Positions 23,646 through 31,908 are shown, numbered from the stretch's first letter. The stretch: 32,501 bases of DNA from Spirochaetota bacterium (GCA_020048755.1 JAIFMD010000024.1:1-32501), one strand, 5' to 3'. The notes: generated from the letters alone by a model not told the origin. Numbers and translations: made by a program.

Positions 23646-26415
23646 CATTGCCTCCAGTTTCCTGCCCAGCCGGGCTCTGTTCCATAGTTGCGCCGGGTGA
23701 CGAGCGGAGCGACGCAATGAGCACCTGCAGACCGTCCTCGTCAAAGGCTGCGGCGGCAGCGTGCAGAGCGGCAGCGAAGACCGGTGCCCGAGGGGCCAGC
23801 CCGGCTGCCATTGCCTGCAAAGCCGCAAAATCGTTTATGGCAGCCGCCGCATCCAGCCGGCCTGCGCCTTCGTTGCCCAGGACCACGGCCGCCATCGCTA
23901 CCGCGGCCGCATCCGGAGCGCCTGCGGGTACACCAGCCTGCCCGGTCTGCCGTCCCGGTGTTTCAGACCGGCTGGACAGCACCGGCACCCCGCCATGGTT
24001 GGCGACCAGCCGGTACAACGAACCCTGCTTGAACGGCTTGGCCATGAACCCGTCGAAGCCGGCGGCATCAATGCGCGCCCGGTCATGGCTGAACGCGGAA
24101 GCCGTCAGCGCGAACACACGACAGCCAGCGATTTCCGGATCGGCCTTTATCGCCGCAACGGCGTCGTAGCCGTCCATCACCGGCATCTTGATGTCCATGA
24201 ACACCAGTTCCGGATGCTCAGAGCCGGTACGCTCCACTGCCTCGCGGCCATTCCTGGCCTCTATCACCGCGAATCCAACACGTTCCAGCATCTCCTTGAG
24301 TACGATGCGGTTTGCTTCCTGGTCGTCCACCACGAGGGCCAGCGTGCCTGGCTCCACCGTTATGTCCAGGTCTCCGTCGTCGCGTTCCGCCGGAGCGGCC
24401 TCGGCTGGCGACAGGGGAATGGTGAACGAAAATTCACTGCCCTCACCAGGCGCGCTCTTCACGGAGAGCGTGCCGCCCATCATAGCCACGTAGCGGCTGG
24501 AAATGGCCAGACCCAGCCCCGTGCCGCCTTCGTGGTCGGTGGTGCTGGCCTGCACGAAGGGCTGCAGGATGGCCTCCTGCTCGTCCGTTGGTATGCCCCT
24601 GCCCGTGTCGCGCACCGCAAAACGGATGCCGGCTCCGTCGCGACCCACCAGGATGCCCACGCCACCCTCCGCGGTAAACTTGACCGCGTTGCCCAGCAGG
24701 TTGACCAGCACCTGCCTGAGCTTGCCCAGGTCGCCGCGCACGTGGCGCGGCAGATCTTCCACTGTGTCGAAGTACAGGCGCAGGCCCTTCTTGTTGCACT
24801 TGAGCTCGAACATGTCGCTCAGGTCGCCTATGAGTTCAGGCAGGTCGAAGACCGACTCGTGCAGCTCCATCTTGCCGGCCTCTATCTTGGAGATGTCGAG
24901 GATGTCGTTGATCAGGGCGAGCAGGTGTTCCCCGGACCGCGAAATGATACGCAGGCGCTCTCGCTGGGCGTCGGTCAGGTTGCGGTCGTTCTCGATAAGC
25001 TGGGTAAAGCCGAGCACCGCGTTGAGCGGCGTGCGGAGCTCGTGGCTCATGTTGGCCAGGAACTCGCTCTTCATCCTGCTGGCGTTCTCAGCTTCGGTCC
25101 GCGCGCGGCGCAGCGTCTCCTCGATCTCGGCCTGTCTGGAAATGTCGCGGAGTATCACCGTGGTCCAGGCGTCGTCACCCGAGCCCGTGCGCGCCAGGTG
25201 CGACTCCATCAGCACGCTGGATCCGTCAGCGCGCAACCACGGGAGCCGCGCCAGGCTTGCATCGCCGTCCGCCAAAACACCGGTTTCGCCACCGAGAAAG
25301 CGCTCCAGGCCAGAACCGAGCACCGTTCCGCGGCTCCAGCCGAACAGGCTCTCGGCCGCCGGATTGTACAGGACTATGCGCCTCGTACCATCGAACGCGA
25401 TGATGGGATCGGCAGCGCCTGTCACAAGATCATCGAGCCGCCGCTCCGATGCCTTGAGCTGCCCTTCCTGTTTGCCTATCAGGCCGTTGATCAGACGGAA
25501 CACGGCTGCGAATTCGTCGTTCTGGACTATGTCGATGACCTTGCCGGCTACCGGATCAGGCGAGTTGAGGGCCTTGAGCCTGTCAAGGATGGTTCCCAGC
25601 GGCCTGGCTATCAGCCGCTTGAGCTGGAAGATCAGCTGGACGACGAACGCGCCGAGCGCCAGGGCCTTGAAGAAGAACACCCCGAGCAGATCCTTGAGCC
25701 CCTCGTAACGCTTTGCTTGCGAGAGCAATTCAGGGGCGGAAAGGAAGCCCTGGTGCACCGCCGCTGGATCAGGCTTTGCCATCTGCGACAGCGATACGGC
25801 ACTACCCGCAAACGAGAAGGCCTGTAGCGTCATGAACAGCGCTATCGCCAGCAGTATCAGCGTCATTTTAGAATAGAGCGACGAGTAGCCGACCTGCTCG
25901 TCCGATCCCAGGTGCATGATCGTCTGCCGGGCCTTGTATAGCCGGTCTTCGGATTGCAGGGTAAGGATGGTACCTACAAAGAAGCCCGCTATCGCCGCCT
26001 CGAAGACGAACAGGAGGCGCACCGTCGCTGTGGATGCCACACCACCCGCATCGAGATACGACATGACGAGCCGTCCCGCGACGAATACTCCAACAGAGGC
26101 CGTGATCGTGAACAGCCGTACATGGTTGAGCCTCCGCATCGCCAGGTCAATCCGGGTGTGCGGCTCAAGACAGGAGGCAATGCAGCGGCGGTGCAGCTTG
26201 TAGACCGGCTGGAAATACAGGAACAGGAGCACGTCGAGAAGTACGACCTGGGCCCACAGTGCCACCGCCGTCCACCCGTGCGTAAAGAGCAGCTGGCTCC
26301 TGCGCATGGCCTCGCCGAGGCTCGGGCCGGAAAGCGAGGTGATGAACAGCACGAAGAGCGGTGCCAGTACGGTGAAGTCTGGCATGAGGCTACCGGAACG
26401 ATCGCGGAATTTCAT
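23635..26415 (-). CDS. Membrane hybrid sensor histidine kinase
   Basis: This 926-residue protein has about six predicted membrane segments in its first 280 residues, a HAMP-like segment (about 270-320) and a PAS domain (about 325-440: AADPIIAFDGTRRIVLYNPAAESLFGWS). The HisKA domain has His458 in ANMSHELRTPLNAVLGF. The ATPase domain has DTGRGIP and GGTGLGLAIS. A receiver domain follows with Asp741 in VFMDIKMPVMDG. The alanine-rich last 110 residues might be a degenerate Hpt-like domain but lack a clear phosphotransfer histidine. It probably relays to the receiver-cyclase encoded 3' and overlapping. The signal is unknown. The start has no ribosome binding site and a TATACT element seven bases upstream. 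Confidence 0.88.
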   Translation of the reverse strand: MKFRDRSGSLMPDFTVLAPLFVLFITSLSGPSLGEAMRRSQLLFTHGWTAVALWAQVVLLDVLLFLYFQPVYKLHRRCIASCLEPHTRIDLAMRRLNHVRLFTITASVGVFVAGRLVMSYLDAGGVASTATVRLLFVFEAAIAGFFVGTILTLQSEDRLYKARQTIMHLGSDEQVGYSSLYSKMTLILLAIALFMTLQAFSFAGSAVSLSQMAKPDPAAVHQGFLSAPELLSQAKRYEGLKDLLGVFFFKALALGAFVVQLIFQLKRLIARPLGTILDRLKALNSPDPVAGKVIDIVQNDEFAAVFRLINGLIGKQEGQLKASERRLDDLVTGAADPIIAFDGTRRIVLYNPAAESLFGWSRGTVLGSGLERFLGGETGVLADGDASLARLPWLRADGSSVLMESHLARTGSGDDAWTTVILRDISRQAEIEETLRRARTEAENASRMKSEFLANMSHELRTPLNAVLGFTQLIENDRNLTDAQRERLRIISRSGEHLLALINDILDISKIEAGKMELHESVFDLPELIGDLSDMFELKCNKKGLRLYFDTVEDLPRHVRGDLGKLRQVLVNLLGNAVKFTAEGGVGILVGRDGAGIRFAVRDTGRGIPTDEQEAILQPFVQASTTDHEGGTGLGLAISSRYVAMMGGTLSVKSAPGEGSEFSFTIPLSPAEAAPAERDDGDLDITVEPGTLALVVDDQEANRIVLKEMLERVGFAVIEARNGREAVERTGSEHPELVFMDIKMPVMDGYDAVAAIKADPEIAGCRVFALTASAFSHDRARIDAAGFDGFMAKPFKQGSLYRLVANHGGVPVLSSRSETPGRQTGQAGVPAGAPDAAAVAMAAVVLGNEGAGRLDAAAAINDFAALQAMAAGLAPRAPVFAAALHAAAAAFDEDGLQVLIASLRSSPGATMEQSPAGQETGGNDGR

Positions 26416-26422
26416 ACAGGTG

Positions 26423-26428
26423 AGTATA
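26423..26428 (-). promoter_or_regulatory. -10 element of the hybrid kinase gene, predicted leaderless
   Basis: TATACT (26428-26423) lies seven bases before ATG 26415, placing the expected transcript start on the start codon. There is no Shine-Dalgarno sequence. No convincing -35 hexamer is seen at 16-18 bases. Confidence 0.45.
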
Positions 26429-26525
26429 CGGAAGAGTACTGGACTCCGCCAGTCTGCCGGATATGCCGAGTCCTGTTCGATCCATGCTAATTCTGCGATA
26501 CTCGGGTCATACGTAAGGAGGCCCC

Positions 26526-27398
26526 ATGTACGGAGCCCTCGCGCCTCTGGTCGGAGCCCTCGTAACGATCATGAGCGGCATCAACAGCAGATTCTCTGAA
26601 ATTGCCGAACCTGTCGTGGCGGTGCTTGTCATCCACACCACGGGGCTCATCGCCATCATGATCATCTCGCTCGTACGGCGCGACAAGGAGCTGCCCGGCA
26701 AGATTCCGCTCTGGCATTACCTGGGTGGCCTCGTGGGTGTAAGCACTGTCTTCTCGAGCAACTACGCGTTCTCCGCTCTCGGCGCCTCGCTGACCATGGC
26801 CGTGGCCCTGCTCGGGCAGACCATCTTCTCCGTCATCACCGACGCGACAGGGATGCTGGGCCGCACGAAGTATCCGCTCTCTGTACGACGCTTGCCAGGT
26901 ATCGCGCTGGCCCTGGCTGGCGTGGCGGTCATGGGTGGCAACTGGCACCTGGCCGGACCGGCAGTGCTCGTGGCATTCGGAGCCGGGGTTACCTCAGGCC
27001 TCTCCACAGTGCTCAACGCAGGACTAGGCGCGACCAAGGGCGTGTTCTACAGCGTACGGGCCAATTATGCCGTAGGCCTGGTGACGACGGCGGTGCTTGC
27101 GCTCTTCATCCGCCCGTCATTTCAGGATGCGGCCGCGGCAGTCGTGGAGGCCGGCCCGTTCCTGGCCATGGGCGGAGGGCTCATCGGCATCATCGTCGTT
27201 TCTACCATAAATGTCATCGTCCCTCGCCTGTCGGTCTTCATGTTCACCATACTCATGTTCACAGGCCAGACCGTGGCCGGCATCATCATGGATGCCATCG
27301 GCGAAGGCGCCATCGATGTGCTCAAAATTGCGGGCACCGCCATACTCCTGTGCGGGCTCGCACTCGACACCCTGCTCTCGGGGCACGGAAAATCATGA
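26526..27398 (+). CDS. DMT-superfamily transporter, tandem YdcZ (DUF606) repeats
   Basis: This 290-residue integral membrane protein has about ten hydrophobic segments in two similar halves. The first begins LAPLVGALVTIMSGINSRFSE, the second AVLVAFGAGVTSGLSTVLNAGLG; each matches the YdcZ/DUF606 pattern in which a helix with NSRF- or NAxL-like motifs opens the repeat. Such proteins belong to the drug/metabolite transporter superfamily. Most DUF606 proteins are single-repeat, so this is the fused form. The substrate is unknown. An AAGGAGG site precedes the ATG. The stop overlaps the next gene's start (ATGA), so the downstream nucleotidase is co-translated. Confidence 0.8.
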   Translation: MYGALAPLVGALVTIMSGINSRFSEIAEPVVAVLVIHTTGLIAIMIISLVRRDKELPGKIPLWHYLGGLVGVSTVFSSNYAFSALGASLTMAVALLGQTIFSVITDATGMLGRTKYPLSVRRLPGIALALAGVAVMGGNWHLAGPAVLVAFGAGVTSGLSTVLNAGLGATKGVFYSVRANYAVGLVTTAVLALFIRPSFQDAAAAVVEAGPFLAMGGGLIGIIVVSTINVIVPRLSVFMFTILMFTGQTVAGIIMDAIGEGAIDVLKIAGTAILLCGLALDTLLSGHGKS

Positions 27399-28078
27399 AG
27401 CGATACGAGCTGGTGTTCATCGACCTGGACGAGACCCTGCTGGATTTCTACCAGGCCGAGAAGCAGGCGCTCAGGCTGTCGTTCGGGCAGTTCGGGCTGG
27501 AGTATTCGGAACGCGCGGTGCTCGAGTACGAGGAGATCAACGCGGGCGTGTGGCGGAAGCTGGAGCAGGGAGGAATCGACCAGGAGACGCTGAAGGTCGA
27601 GCGGTTCAGGCTGCTCTTCGAACGGATGCATGCGGAAGCCGACCCGGCCGCATTCAGTGCAGCATACCTCCAGGAACTCGGCAAGGGTGTATTCCTGCTG
27701 CCTGGCGCCGAAGAAACATGCGCCTACCTCCGCGGCAGATACATGCTCGTCGCCGTGACCAACGGCATCAAGGACGTGCAGCGCGCCAGGATCCACGGCT
27801 CGCCCCTGGAACAGTACTTCAGCGCGCTGATCATCTCCGAGGAAGCCGGCAGCAGCAAACCCTCGCCGGCCATCTTCGAGCACGCCTGCGCCGGGCTCGG
27901 CTTCACCGACAAGGCGGCGATGATCATGGTGGGAGACTCGCTGAGCTCCGACATCAGGGGCGGCATCAATTTCGGCATTGATACCTGCTGGTTCAACCCC
28001 GGTTCAAAGGCAAACGACTCCGGGCTGCAACCCACCTACGAGATCAAGGCGCTGCCGGAATTAAAGACCCTACTTTAG
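27395..28078 (+). CDS. yjjG: YjjG-family HAD pyrimidine nucleotidase
   Basis: ATG 27395 overlaps the transporter stop and gives 227 residues, the usual length. HAD motif I is FIDLDETLLDF with Asp10 and Asp12; motif II is VTNG; motif III is Lys in SSKPSPAIF; motif IV is VGDSLSSDIRGG. The cap has the YjjG signature EYEEINAGVWRKLEQGGID and ERFRLLF. YjjG enzymes dephosphorylate nucleoside monophosphates, including damaged or non-canonical pyrimidine nucleotides, protecting the nucleotide pool. Its coupling to a DMT transporter could mean nucleoside or drug efflux, but this is only context. Confidence 0.85.
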   Translation: MKRYELVFIDLDETLLDFYQAEKQALRLSFGQFGLEYSERAVLEYEEINAGVWRKLEQGGIDQETLKVERFRLLFERMHAEADPAAFSAAYLQELGKGVFLLPGAEETCAYLRGRYMLVAVTNGIKDVQRARIHGSPLEQYFSALIISEEAGSSKPSPAIFEHACAGLGFTDKAAMIMVGDSLSSDIRGGINFGIDTCWFNPGSKANDSGLQPTYEIKALPELKTLL

Positions 28079-28098
28079 CCTCAGGGCACAGGTACAGG

Positions 28099-28329
28099 AT
28101 GCAGTACAAGGGTTATTATGCCAAAACCTTCATTGACGAGGATGCCAAACTAATTCATGGAGAACTCAAGGGTCTTCGGGCCGTAGTCACCTTCCAGGGT
28201 CGATCGGTCGAAGAAGCAGAAGCAGCGTTCCATGATTCTGTTGATGATTACCTCGACTGGTGCGTTGCTCGCGGCAAGGAGCCGGAAAAAGCACTGGAGG
28301 ACGCGGCGATTTGCCAGCTTGGGGTCTGA
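28099..28329 (+). CDS. hicB: HicB-family antitoxin, apparently truncated and without HicA
   Basis: The 76 residues match the HicB N-terminal fold: MQYKGYYAKTFIDEDAKLIHGELKGLRAVVTFQGRSVEEAEAAFHDSVDDYLDWCVARGKEP. Normal proteins of this type continue about 35 more residues into a ribbon-helix-helix DNA-binding domain (usually YSGKF...). Here the frame ends with unrelated ALEDAAICQLGV, and the stop falls inside the palindrome GGGGTCTGACCCC. No HicA toxin gene is adjacent on either side. It is probably a remnant whose DNA-binding end was lost, or an orphan small protein. It lies at the left edge of an accessory stretch with the AbiE pair. Confidence 0.65.
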   Translation: MQYKGYYAKTFIDEDAKLIHGELKGLRAVVTFQGRSVEEAEAAFHDSVDDYLDWCVARGKEPEKALEDAAICQLGV

Positions 28330-28333
28330 CCCC
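28321..28333. repeat. REP-like palindrome GGGGTCTGACCCC
   Basis: This perfect 6-bp inverted repeat around a single T lies across the stop codon of the truncated hicB. Sequences of the form GGGGTC-N-GACCCC recur as REP-type repeats in many bacterial genomes, often near REP-associated transposases. A weaker relative, GGGGTTGACTCCC, is at 29850-29862, on the other side of the AbiE pair. No transposase is present in the window. Confidence 0.5.
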
Positions 28334-28357
28334 TTGTGATTGGCGACGCCAGAAAAT

Positions 28358-29167
28358 TCATGCCGGATTCAGCAGTTTTTTGATAATTTCATAGGAGACT
28401 AGCTCGATATCACGTTCCCGTTCAAGAAACGGCCGTACATCCGCACGGGCGCGCTCCCAGTCTAGGACTTCAAGCCTTTGCGCAAGCTCACCACGCCAGT
28501 TGCTGTCGCTCAAGGTCGGACCCTTCCATGCGGTTTGCGTCAGGGCCGCATTGAGCTGGACGAGATTCGGCTCGGGCCAGTTGCGGTCAGCCAAGTACCA
28601 GGCGAGGTCGTAGAGATCGCGACCTTTGGTCCATTGACGGCTCAGAATGGCATGAAGCTTGCCAGCGAGTAGAGATGATTTATCGTAATGGCACAAGTTG
28701 AGAGTGCAGTGACGTCGTACAATCGATGTTTCCAGGCGCGCTCCTGGAGGAGGTTGCGTATCAAGTTCGAGCTTGATTGAAAGTACTTGAGCCTGATGCG
28801 GTGACAGCCCGATTTCGTACGGAAGCCCCGGAAACTTGAGCCAGGCCGAGGCTACGGTCGTCCGCTCATTGACGATAATCTCGATCCGGTAGCCTTCACG
28901 TAAAAACACCCTCTGTACCTCGGCCAAGGCTTCGCGAAAACCAGTATTCTCCCCTGGAGTGATCGACGAGAAATCCAGATCTTCTGAAAAGCGTGGAATG
29001 GAAAACAGGAAACGCAAAGCGGTACCGCCCACAAATGCCCAGCGCATGAAACTTCCCGCTTCCTGAAGCGCTTCCAGAACACGGGCTTGAAGATATTCCC
29101 GCGCCAGAGCGTTGCGGGCCATCGGATTCGCAGCGCTTTCCGTCAACTGTCTCAGATACTCCTTCAC
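28358..29167 (-). CDS. abiEii: AbiEii-type nucleotidyltransferase toxin
   Basis: This 269-residue protein has the AbiEii/AbiGii nucleotidyltransferase signature: FVGGTALRFLF, then RFSEDLDF with the paired acidic residues, a conserved KLELDTQPP stretch, and LAGKLHAILSRQWTKGRDLYDLAWYL. In type IV toxin-antitoxin systems this enzyme modifies tRNA or related targets and stops growth, giving phage abortive infection. It starts with GTG overlapping the antitoxin stop by four bases, so the antitoxin is made first. All visible motifs are intact, so the pair may be active. Confidence 0.88.
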   Translation of the reverse strand: MKEYLRQLTESAANPMARNALAREYLQARVLEALQEAGSFMRWAFVGGTALRFLFSIPRFSEDLDFSSITPGENTGFREALAEVQRVFLREGYRIEIIVNERTTVASAWLKFPGLPYEIGLSPHQAQVLSIKLELDTQPPPGARLETSIVRRHCTLNLCHYDKSSLLAGKLHAILSRQWTKGRDLYDLAWYLADRNWPEPNLVQLNAALTQTAWKGPTLSDSNWRGELAQRLEVLDWERARADVRPFLERERDIELVSYEIIKKLLNPA

Positions 29168-29799
29168 AGGGCTTCGCCCTCGTCTTCGTCAAGCAGTGAG
29201 GATATCATGGCGGATGCCCGCATGAGCTTCGGCTTGCCGCTGCGTCGTGCCATTTTATCCAGAACCGTATTTTGGAATACAGACAGATTTTGCAAACGAA
29301 GCTCCCGCAAAAATCCTATGGAATCTCCTCGGGGTGTGAGATGAACCAGATCGAGCAAGGCCTTTTCAGGCGTTGCCACAAAAGCGCTCTGGCGGGGAGC
29401 CACTTCGATCCGTGTAAAGCCAAAGCACAGTGCATCGGAAATGTGCTGATTCTTGAACGTACCCAGTGCTGTGGTCGTCGTCTCGGGGCGCCCGGGTCCT
29501 ACGCTGGTCATGATATGCACCTGCTCGGGAATAGCCCCATGCCAAGCCAGCGCGGACTGCAGGCTCACATAGCTACCCGGATGCTGACGGTTGGCAACAA
29601 GAAACGGGTGCGGTTCGACCTTTCGCCAGGGAGTGGCCAAGGCATATAATCCACGGCGAAGCTGAACCAATTGCCCGGACTTAACCCAGCGCGACAGCTG
29701 TAGCCGTACTTGTCGATCATTCACGTTTCCAGACAACAGCAGACTGGATGAAAAAATCGGCTCATCAGCAACAAGATTGAGCAATTCGCTGAATTTCAT
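29164..29799 (-). CDS. abiEi: AbiEi-type antitoxin with winged-helix domain
   Basis: This 211-residue protein has an N-terminal winged-helix DNA-binding region (residues 1-55: LLLSGNVNDRQVRLQLSRWVKSGQLVQLRRGLYAL). The AbiEi effector part follows: SYVSLQSALAWHGAIPE, then ALCFGFTRIEVAPRQSAFVATPEKALLDLVHL. AbiEi proteins neutralise AbiEii without direct contact and repress their own promoter by binding inverted repeats. A perfect inverted repeat sits between the promoter elements just upstream (29804-29820). There is no ribosome binding site; the transcript is predicted to start at the ATG. Confidence 0.88.
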   Translation of the reverse strand: MKFSELLNLVADEPIFSSSLLLSGNVNDRQVRLQLSRWVKSGQLVQLRRGLYALATPWRKVEPHPFLVANRQHPGSYVSLQSALAWHGAIPEQVHIMTSVGPGRPETTTTALGTFKNQHISDALCFGFTRIEVAPRQSAFVATPEKALLDLVHLTPRGDSIGFLRELRLQNLSVFQNTVLDKMARRSGKPKLMRASAMISSLLDEDEGEAL

Positions 29800-29803
29800 A
29801 GCG

Positions 29804-29820
29804 CTAATATATCATATTAG
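29804..29820. promoter_or_regulatory. Candidate AbiEi operator
   Basis: CTAATAT-ATC-ATATTAG is a perfect 7-bp inverted repeat covering the -10 element of the abiE promoter. Known AbiEi antitoxins repress their operon by binding inverted repeats at the promoter, so occupancy here would exclude polymerase. Confidence 0.55.
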
Positions 29821-29834
29821 ATAATTTGACGCAA
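29806..29834 (-). promoter_or_regulatory. Promoter of the abiE pair, predicted leaderless
   Basis: TTGCGT (29834-29829) and TATATT (29811-29806) are 17 bases apart, and the -10 element ends six bases before ATG 29799. Transcription should therefore begin at or near the start codon. The -10 hexamer lies inside the inverted repeat 29804-29820. Confidence 0.6.
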
Positions 29835-29861
29835 TTTGTTTTTCGGCTCGGGGTTGACTCC

Positions 29862-30968
29862 CTAGACGTACACGCGTGGAACCCGCCTGCCCACCAGACA
29901 TGCTACCTCGTAGTTGATGGTACCAAGAGCCGCAGCTATCTCGTCCGCGGGCAATTCAGCGGTACCGTACAGCAACACCTCGTCACCGGCCAAAACGCCG
30001 GGTACGTCCGTTACATCGAGCATGCACTGGTCCATGCAGACGCTCCCGACCAGTGGTGCGCGTTTGCCCCGGACGAGGAGCGACACGCGGCCGGACAAGG
30101 CCCGCGGCCAGCCATCGGCGTAGCCCAGCGGTAGCGTCGCGATGCGGCTTTTCCTGGCGGCGGTGAACCTGCGCCCATACCCTACGGATTCGCCCGCGGC
30201 GATATCCTTGACCATGGACACGCGGGTACGGAGCGATAGCGCAGGCTTCAGTTCCACTTCCCATTCGCGGTCCGCCGAGGGTTTGAGGCCGTACATGGCG
30301 ATGCCGAGCCTGACCATGTCGAAACCAGCCTCGGGCAACCTGATGGCGGCCGCGCTGTTGGCGAGGTGCCTGATGCCAGGATCAATGCCCGCTGCACTGA
30401 TCGCGTCCAGTGCAGCCCTGTAGCGTGCCAGTTGCACCCTGGCAAAACCCAGGTCCTCCGCGTCCGCCGTCGCAAAATGCGAGAACACGCCGGCCAGCCT
30501 TGCCCCAGGCAGCGCAGCGATGGCGGTAGCCAGGCCGGCAGCATCAGAGGGCTCACAGCCTACCCGCCTCATCCCGGTGTCTATCTTGAGATGTATTGCG
30601 GCTTTTCCCTGCGCGTAAACCGCCGCATCGGACAGGGCCTGCGCCGCTGCCAGGTCGTAGACCGTCGCGTCCAGGCCATAGTCCACGATGCGCGCCGCAT
30701 CGCAGGCTTCAGCGGGGCCCATGACCAGTATCGGGCAAGTAAAACCGGCTACGCGCAGTTCCACAGCCTCGTTGACTATGGCCACAGCCAGCATGCTTGC
30801 TCCGGCCTCCAGGGCAACCCTTGAGACAGCGACCGCACCATGACCGTATCCGTCAGCCTTGACCACGGCGCAGATCCGCACCCCCGGGGAGAGTCGCGCG
30901 GCAATCCGCTGTATATTGCCCCGTATGGCGGCGGTGTCTACCGTTGCCCAGGTCGGTCGTTCGATCAT
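29862..30968 (-). CDS. alr: Alanine racemase
   Basis: This 368-residue PLP enzyme interconverts L- and D-alanine for peptidoglycan. It has the PLP lysine Lys37 in AVVKADGYGHG, the second catalytic base Tyr264 in SVGYGRRF, DTGMRRVG, the SHFATAD helix, HLANSAAAIR, and CMDQCMLDVT. Length is normal. The product should be cytoplasmic. It follows the XRE-cupin gene in the same direction by 132 bases, with its own promoter-like element in the gap. Confidence 0.95.
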   Translation of the reverse strand: MIERPTWATVDTAAIRGNIQRIAARLSPGVRICAVVKADGYGHGAVAVSRVALEAGASMLAVAIVNEAVELRVAGFTCPILVMGPAEACDAARIVDYGLDATVYDLAAAQALSDAAVYAQGKAAIHLKIDTGMRRVGCEPSDAAGLATAIAALPGARLAGVFSHFATADAEDLGFARVQLARYRAALDAISAAGIDPGIRHLANSAAAIRLPEAGFDMVRLGIAMYGLKPSADREWEVELKPALSLRTRVSMVKDIAAGESVGYGRRFTAARKSRIATLPLGYADGWPRALSGRVSLLVRGKRAPLVGSVCMDQCMLDVTDVPGVLAGDEVLLYGTAELPADEIAAALGTINYEVACLVGRRVPRVYV

Positions 30969-31029
30969 GATGACAGTCCTTCGCTGATGTCAGGTGTACG
31001 GTGCGGCCACGCAAGCCACTCCGCCCGCA

Positions 31030-31058
31030 AGGCTAGTACTGATTATTGTGTGTGTCAA
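31030..31058 (-). promoter_or_regulatory. Probable promoter of alr
   Basis: A perfect TTGACA (31058-31053) is followed after 17 bases by TAGCCT (31035-31030), a weak -10. The predicted transcript would have a leader of about 55 bases before the alr start at 30968. Confidence 0.45.
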
Positions 31059-31100
31059 CCTGCATCGTTCAATATTCTGATGGCAGTCAGGCAAACGGAC

Positions 31101-31652
31101 TCAGAACGAAGGAGGCGTCATGGCCCAGATGGAGACGCACTCGACATCGTCTATGTTCAGGTACCGGTGGGGTATGCTCGAGTCAAAGGTCATGGAATCA
31201 CCCTCGCCGAGGTAGTACTCTTCCTGCCCGAGTTTGATGAGCATGTGGCCCTTGAGTACATAGCCACATTCTTCGCCCTCGTGGGAGATCATATCCATGC
31301 GGGACGATTCACGGCCTTTGAGCGTTATGTGTATGAATTCGAGTCGCTTGCTGGCACTGGACGAGAGCAACTCGTAAATTCCGTTGATTCCATCAATGCT
31401 CAGGCGTTTTCGCTCGCTCTGGCGCACGACAGGGTCGTTGCGAACGGCTGGTCCTTCACCAAAGAAATAGCCGACGCTGGCACCCAGGGACATGGCAATC
31501 CGGTAAAGGACGGTGACGGAGGGTACGACCAGGTTCCGTTCGATCTGGCTTATGAGTCCGGTCGATACATCGGCCTTGGCTGCAAGATCCTTGATGCTCA
31601 ACCCGGCCGTATTGCGGAGTTCCTTTACTTTCTTCCCTATATCGATATCCAT
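31101..31652 (-). CDS. XRE-family regulator with C-terminal cupin domain
   Basis: ATG 31652 gives 183 residues; a further 18 codons are open upstream. Residues 1-65 form an XRE helix-turn-helix (IGKKVKELRNTAGLSIKDLAAKADVSTGLISQIERN). Residues 110-180 form a cupin-2 barrel with HEGEECGYVLKG, then GEGDSMTFDSSIPHRY. These two-domain proteins commonly bind a small ligand in the cupin and control nearby transport or amino-acid genes. The gene is divergent from the DUF819 permease and upstream of alr, so the permease is the likeliest target. The start is supported by a promoter ending six bases before it, with no ribosome binding site. Confidence 0.9.
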   Translation of the reverse strand: MDIDIGKKVKELRNTAGLSIKDLAAKADVSTGLISQIERNLVVPSVTVLYRIAMSLGASVGYFFGEGPAVRNDPVVRQSERKRLSIDGINGIYELLSSSASKRLEFIHITLKGRESSRMDMISHEGEECGYVLKGHMLIKLGQEEYYLGEGDSMTFDSSIPHRYLNIDDVECVSIWAMTPPSF

Positions 31653-31658
31653 TACGGT

Positions 31659-31687
31659 AGAGTACGCACGCGCCAGCGCTTGGTCAA
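31659..31687 (-). promoter_or_regulatory. Promoter of the XRE-cupin gene, predicted leaderless
   Basis: TTGACC (31687-31682) and TACTCT (31664-31659) are 17 bases apart; the -10 element ends six bases before ATG 31652. The arrangement matches those of the abiEi and sigma-54 activator genes. Confidence 0.55.
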
Positions 31688-31908
31688 GCCAGACTCGCCT
31701 GATCAATTCTTACCAGGTATTTCCATTGGCTGTTTTATAAACAATTCAATATGATGAATATTTTTATCAATCCATCAAATTCACAAGCCTGGAATGCCCA
31801 TCACATACACATTCCGTCTGAATAAATGCGGCAGCTCAACTCCATTACTACTGTAATTGCATATATTATAGTTAAATATAAATATTTCTAAAATATTGAA
31901 AATTTCGT

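Noticed and set aside
23761-25827. 688-codon open frame antisense to the hybrid kinase
   Set aside because: It is a GC-rich shadow of a gene with unmistakable kinase motifs; the other long frame at 24503-25708 is rejected for the same reason.
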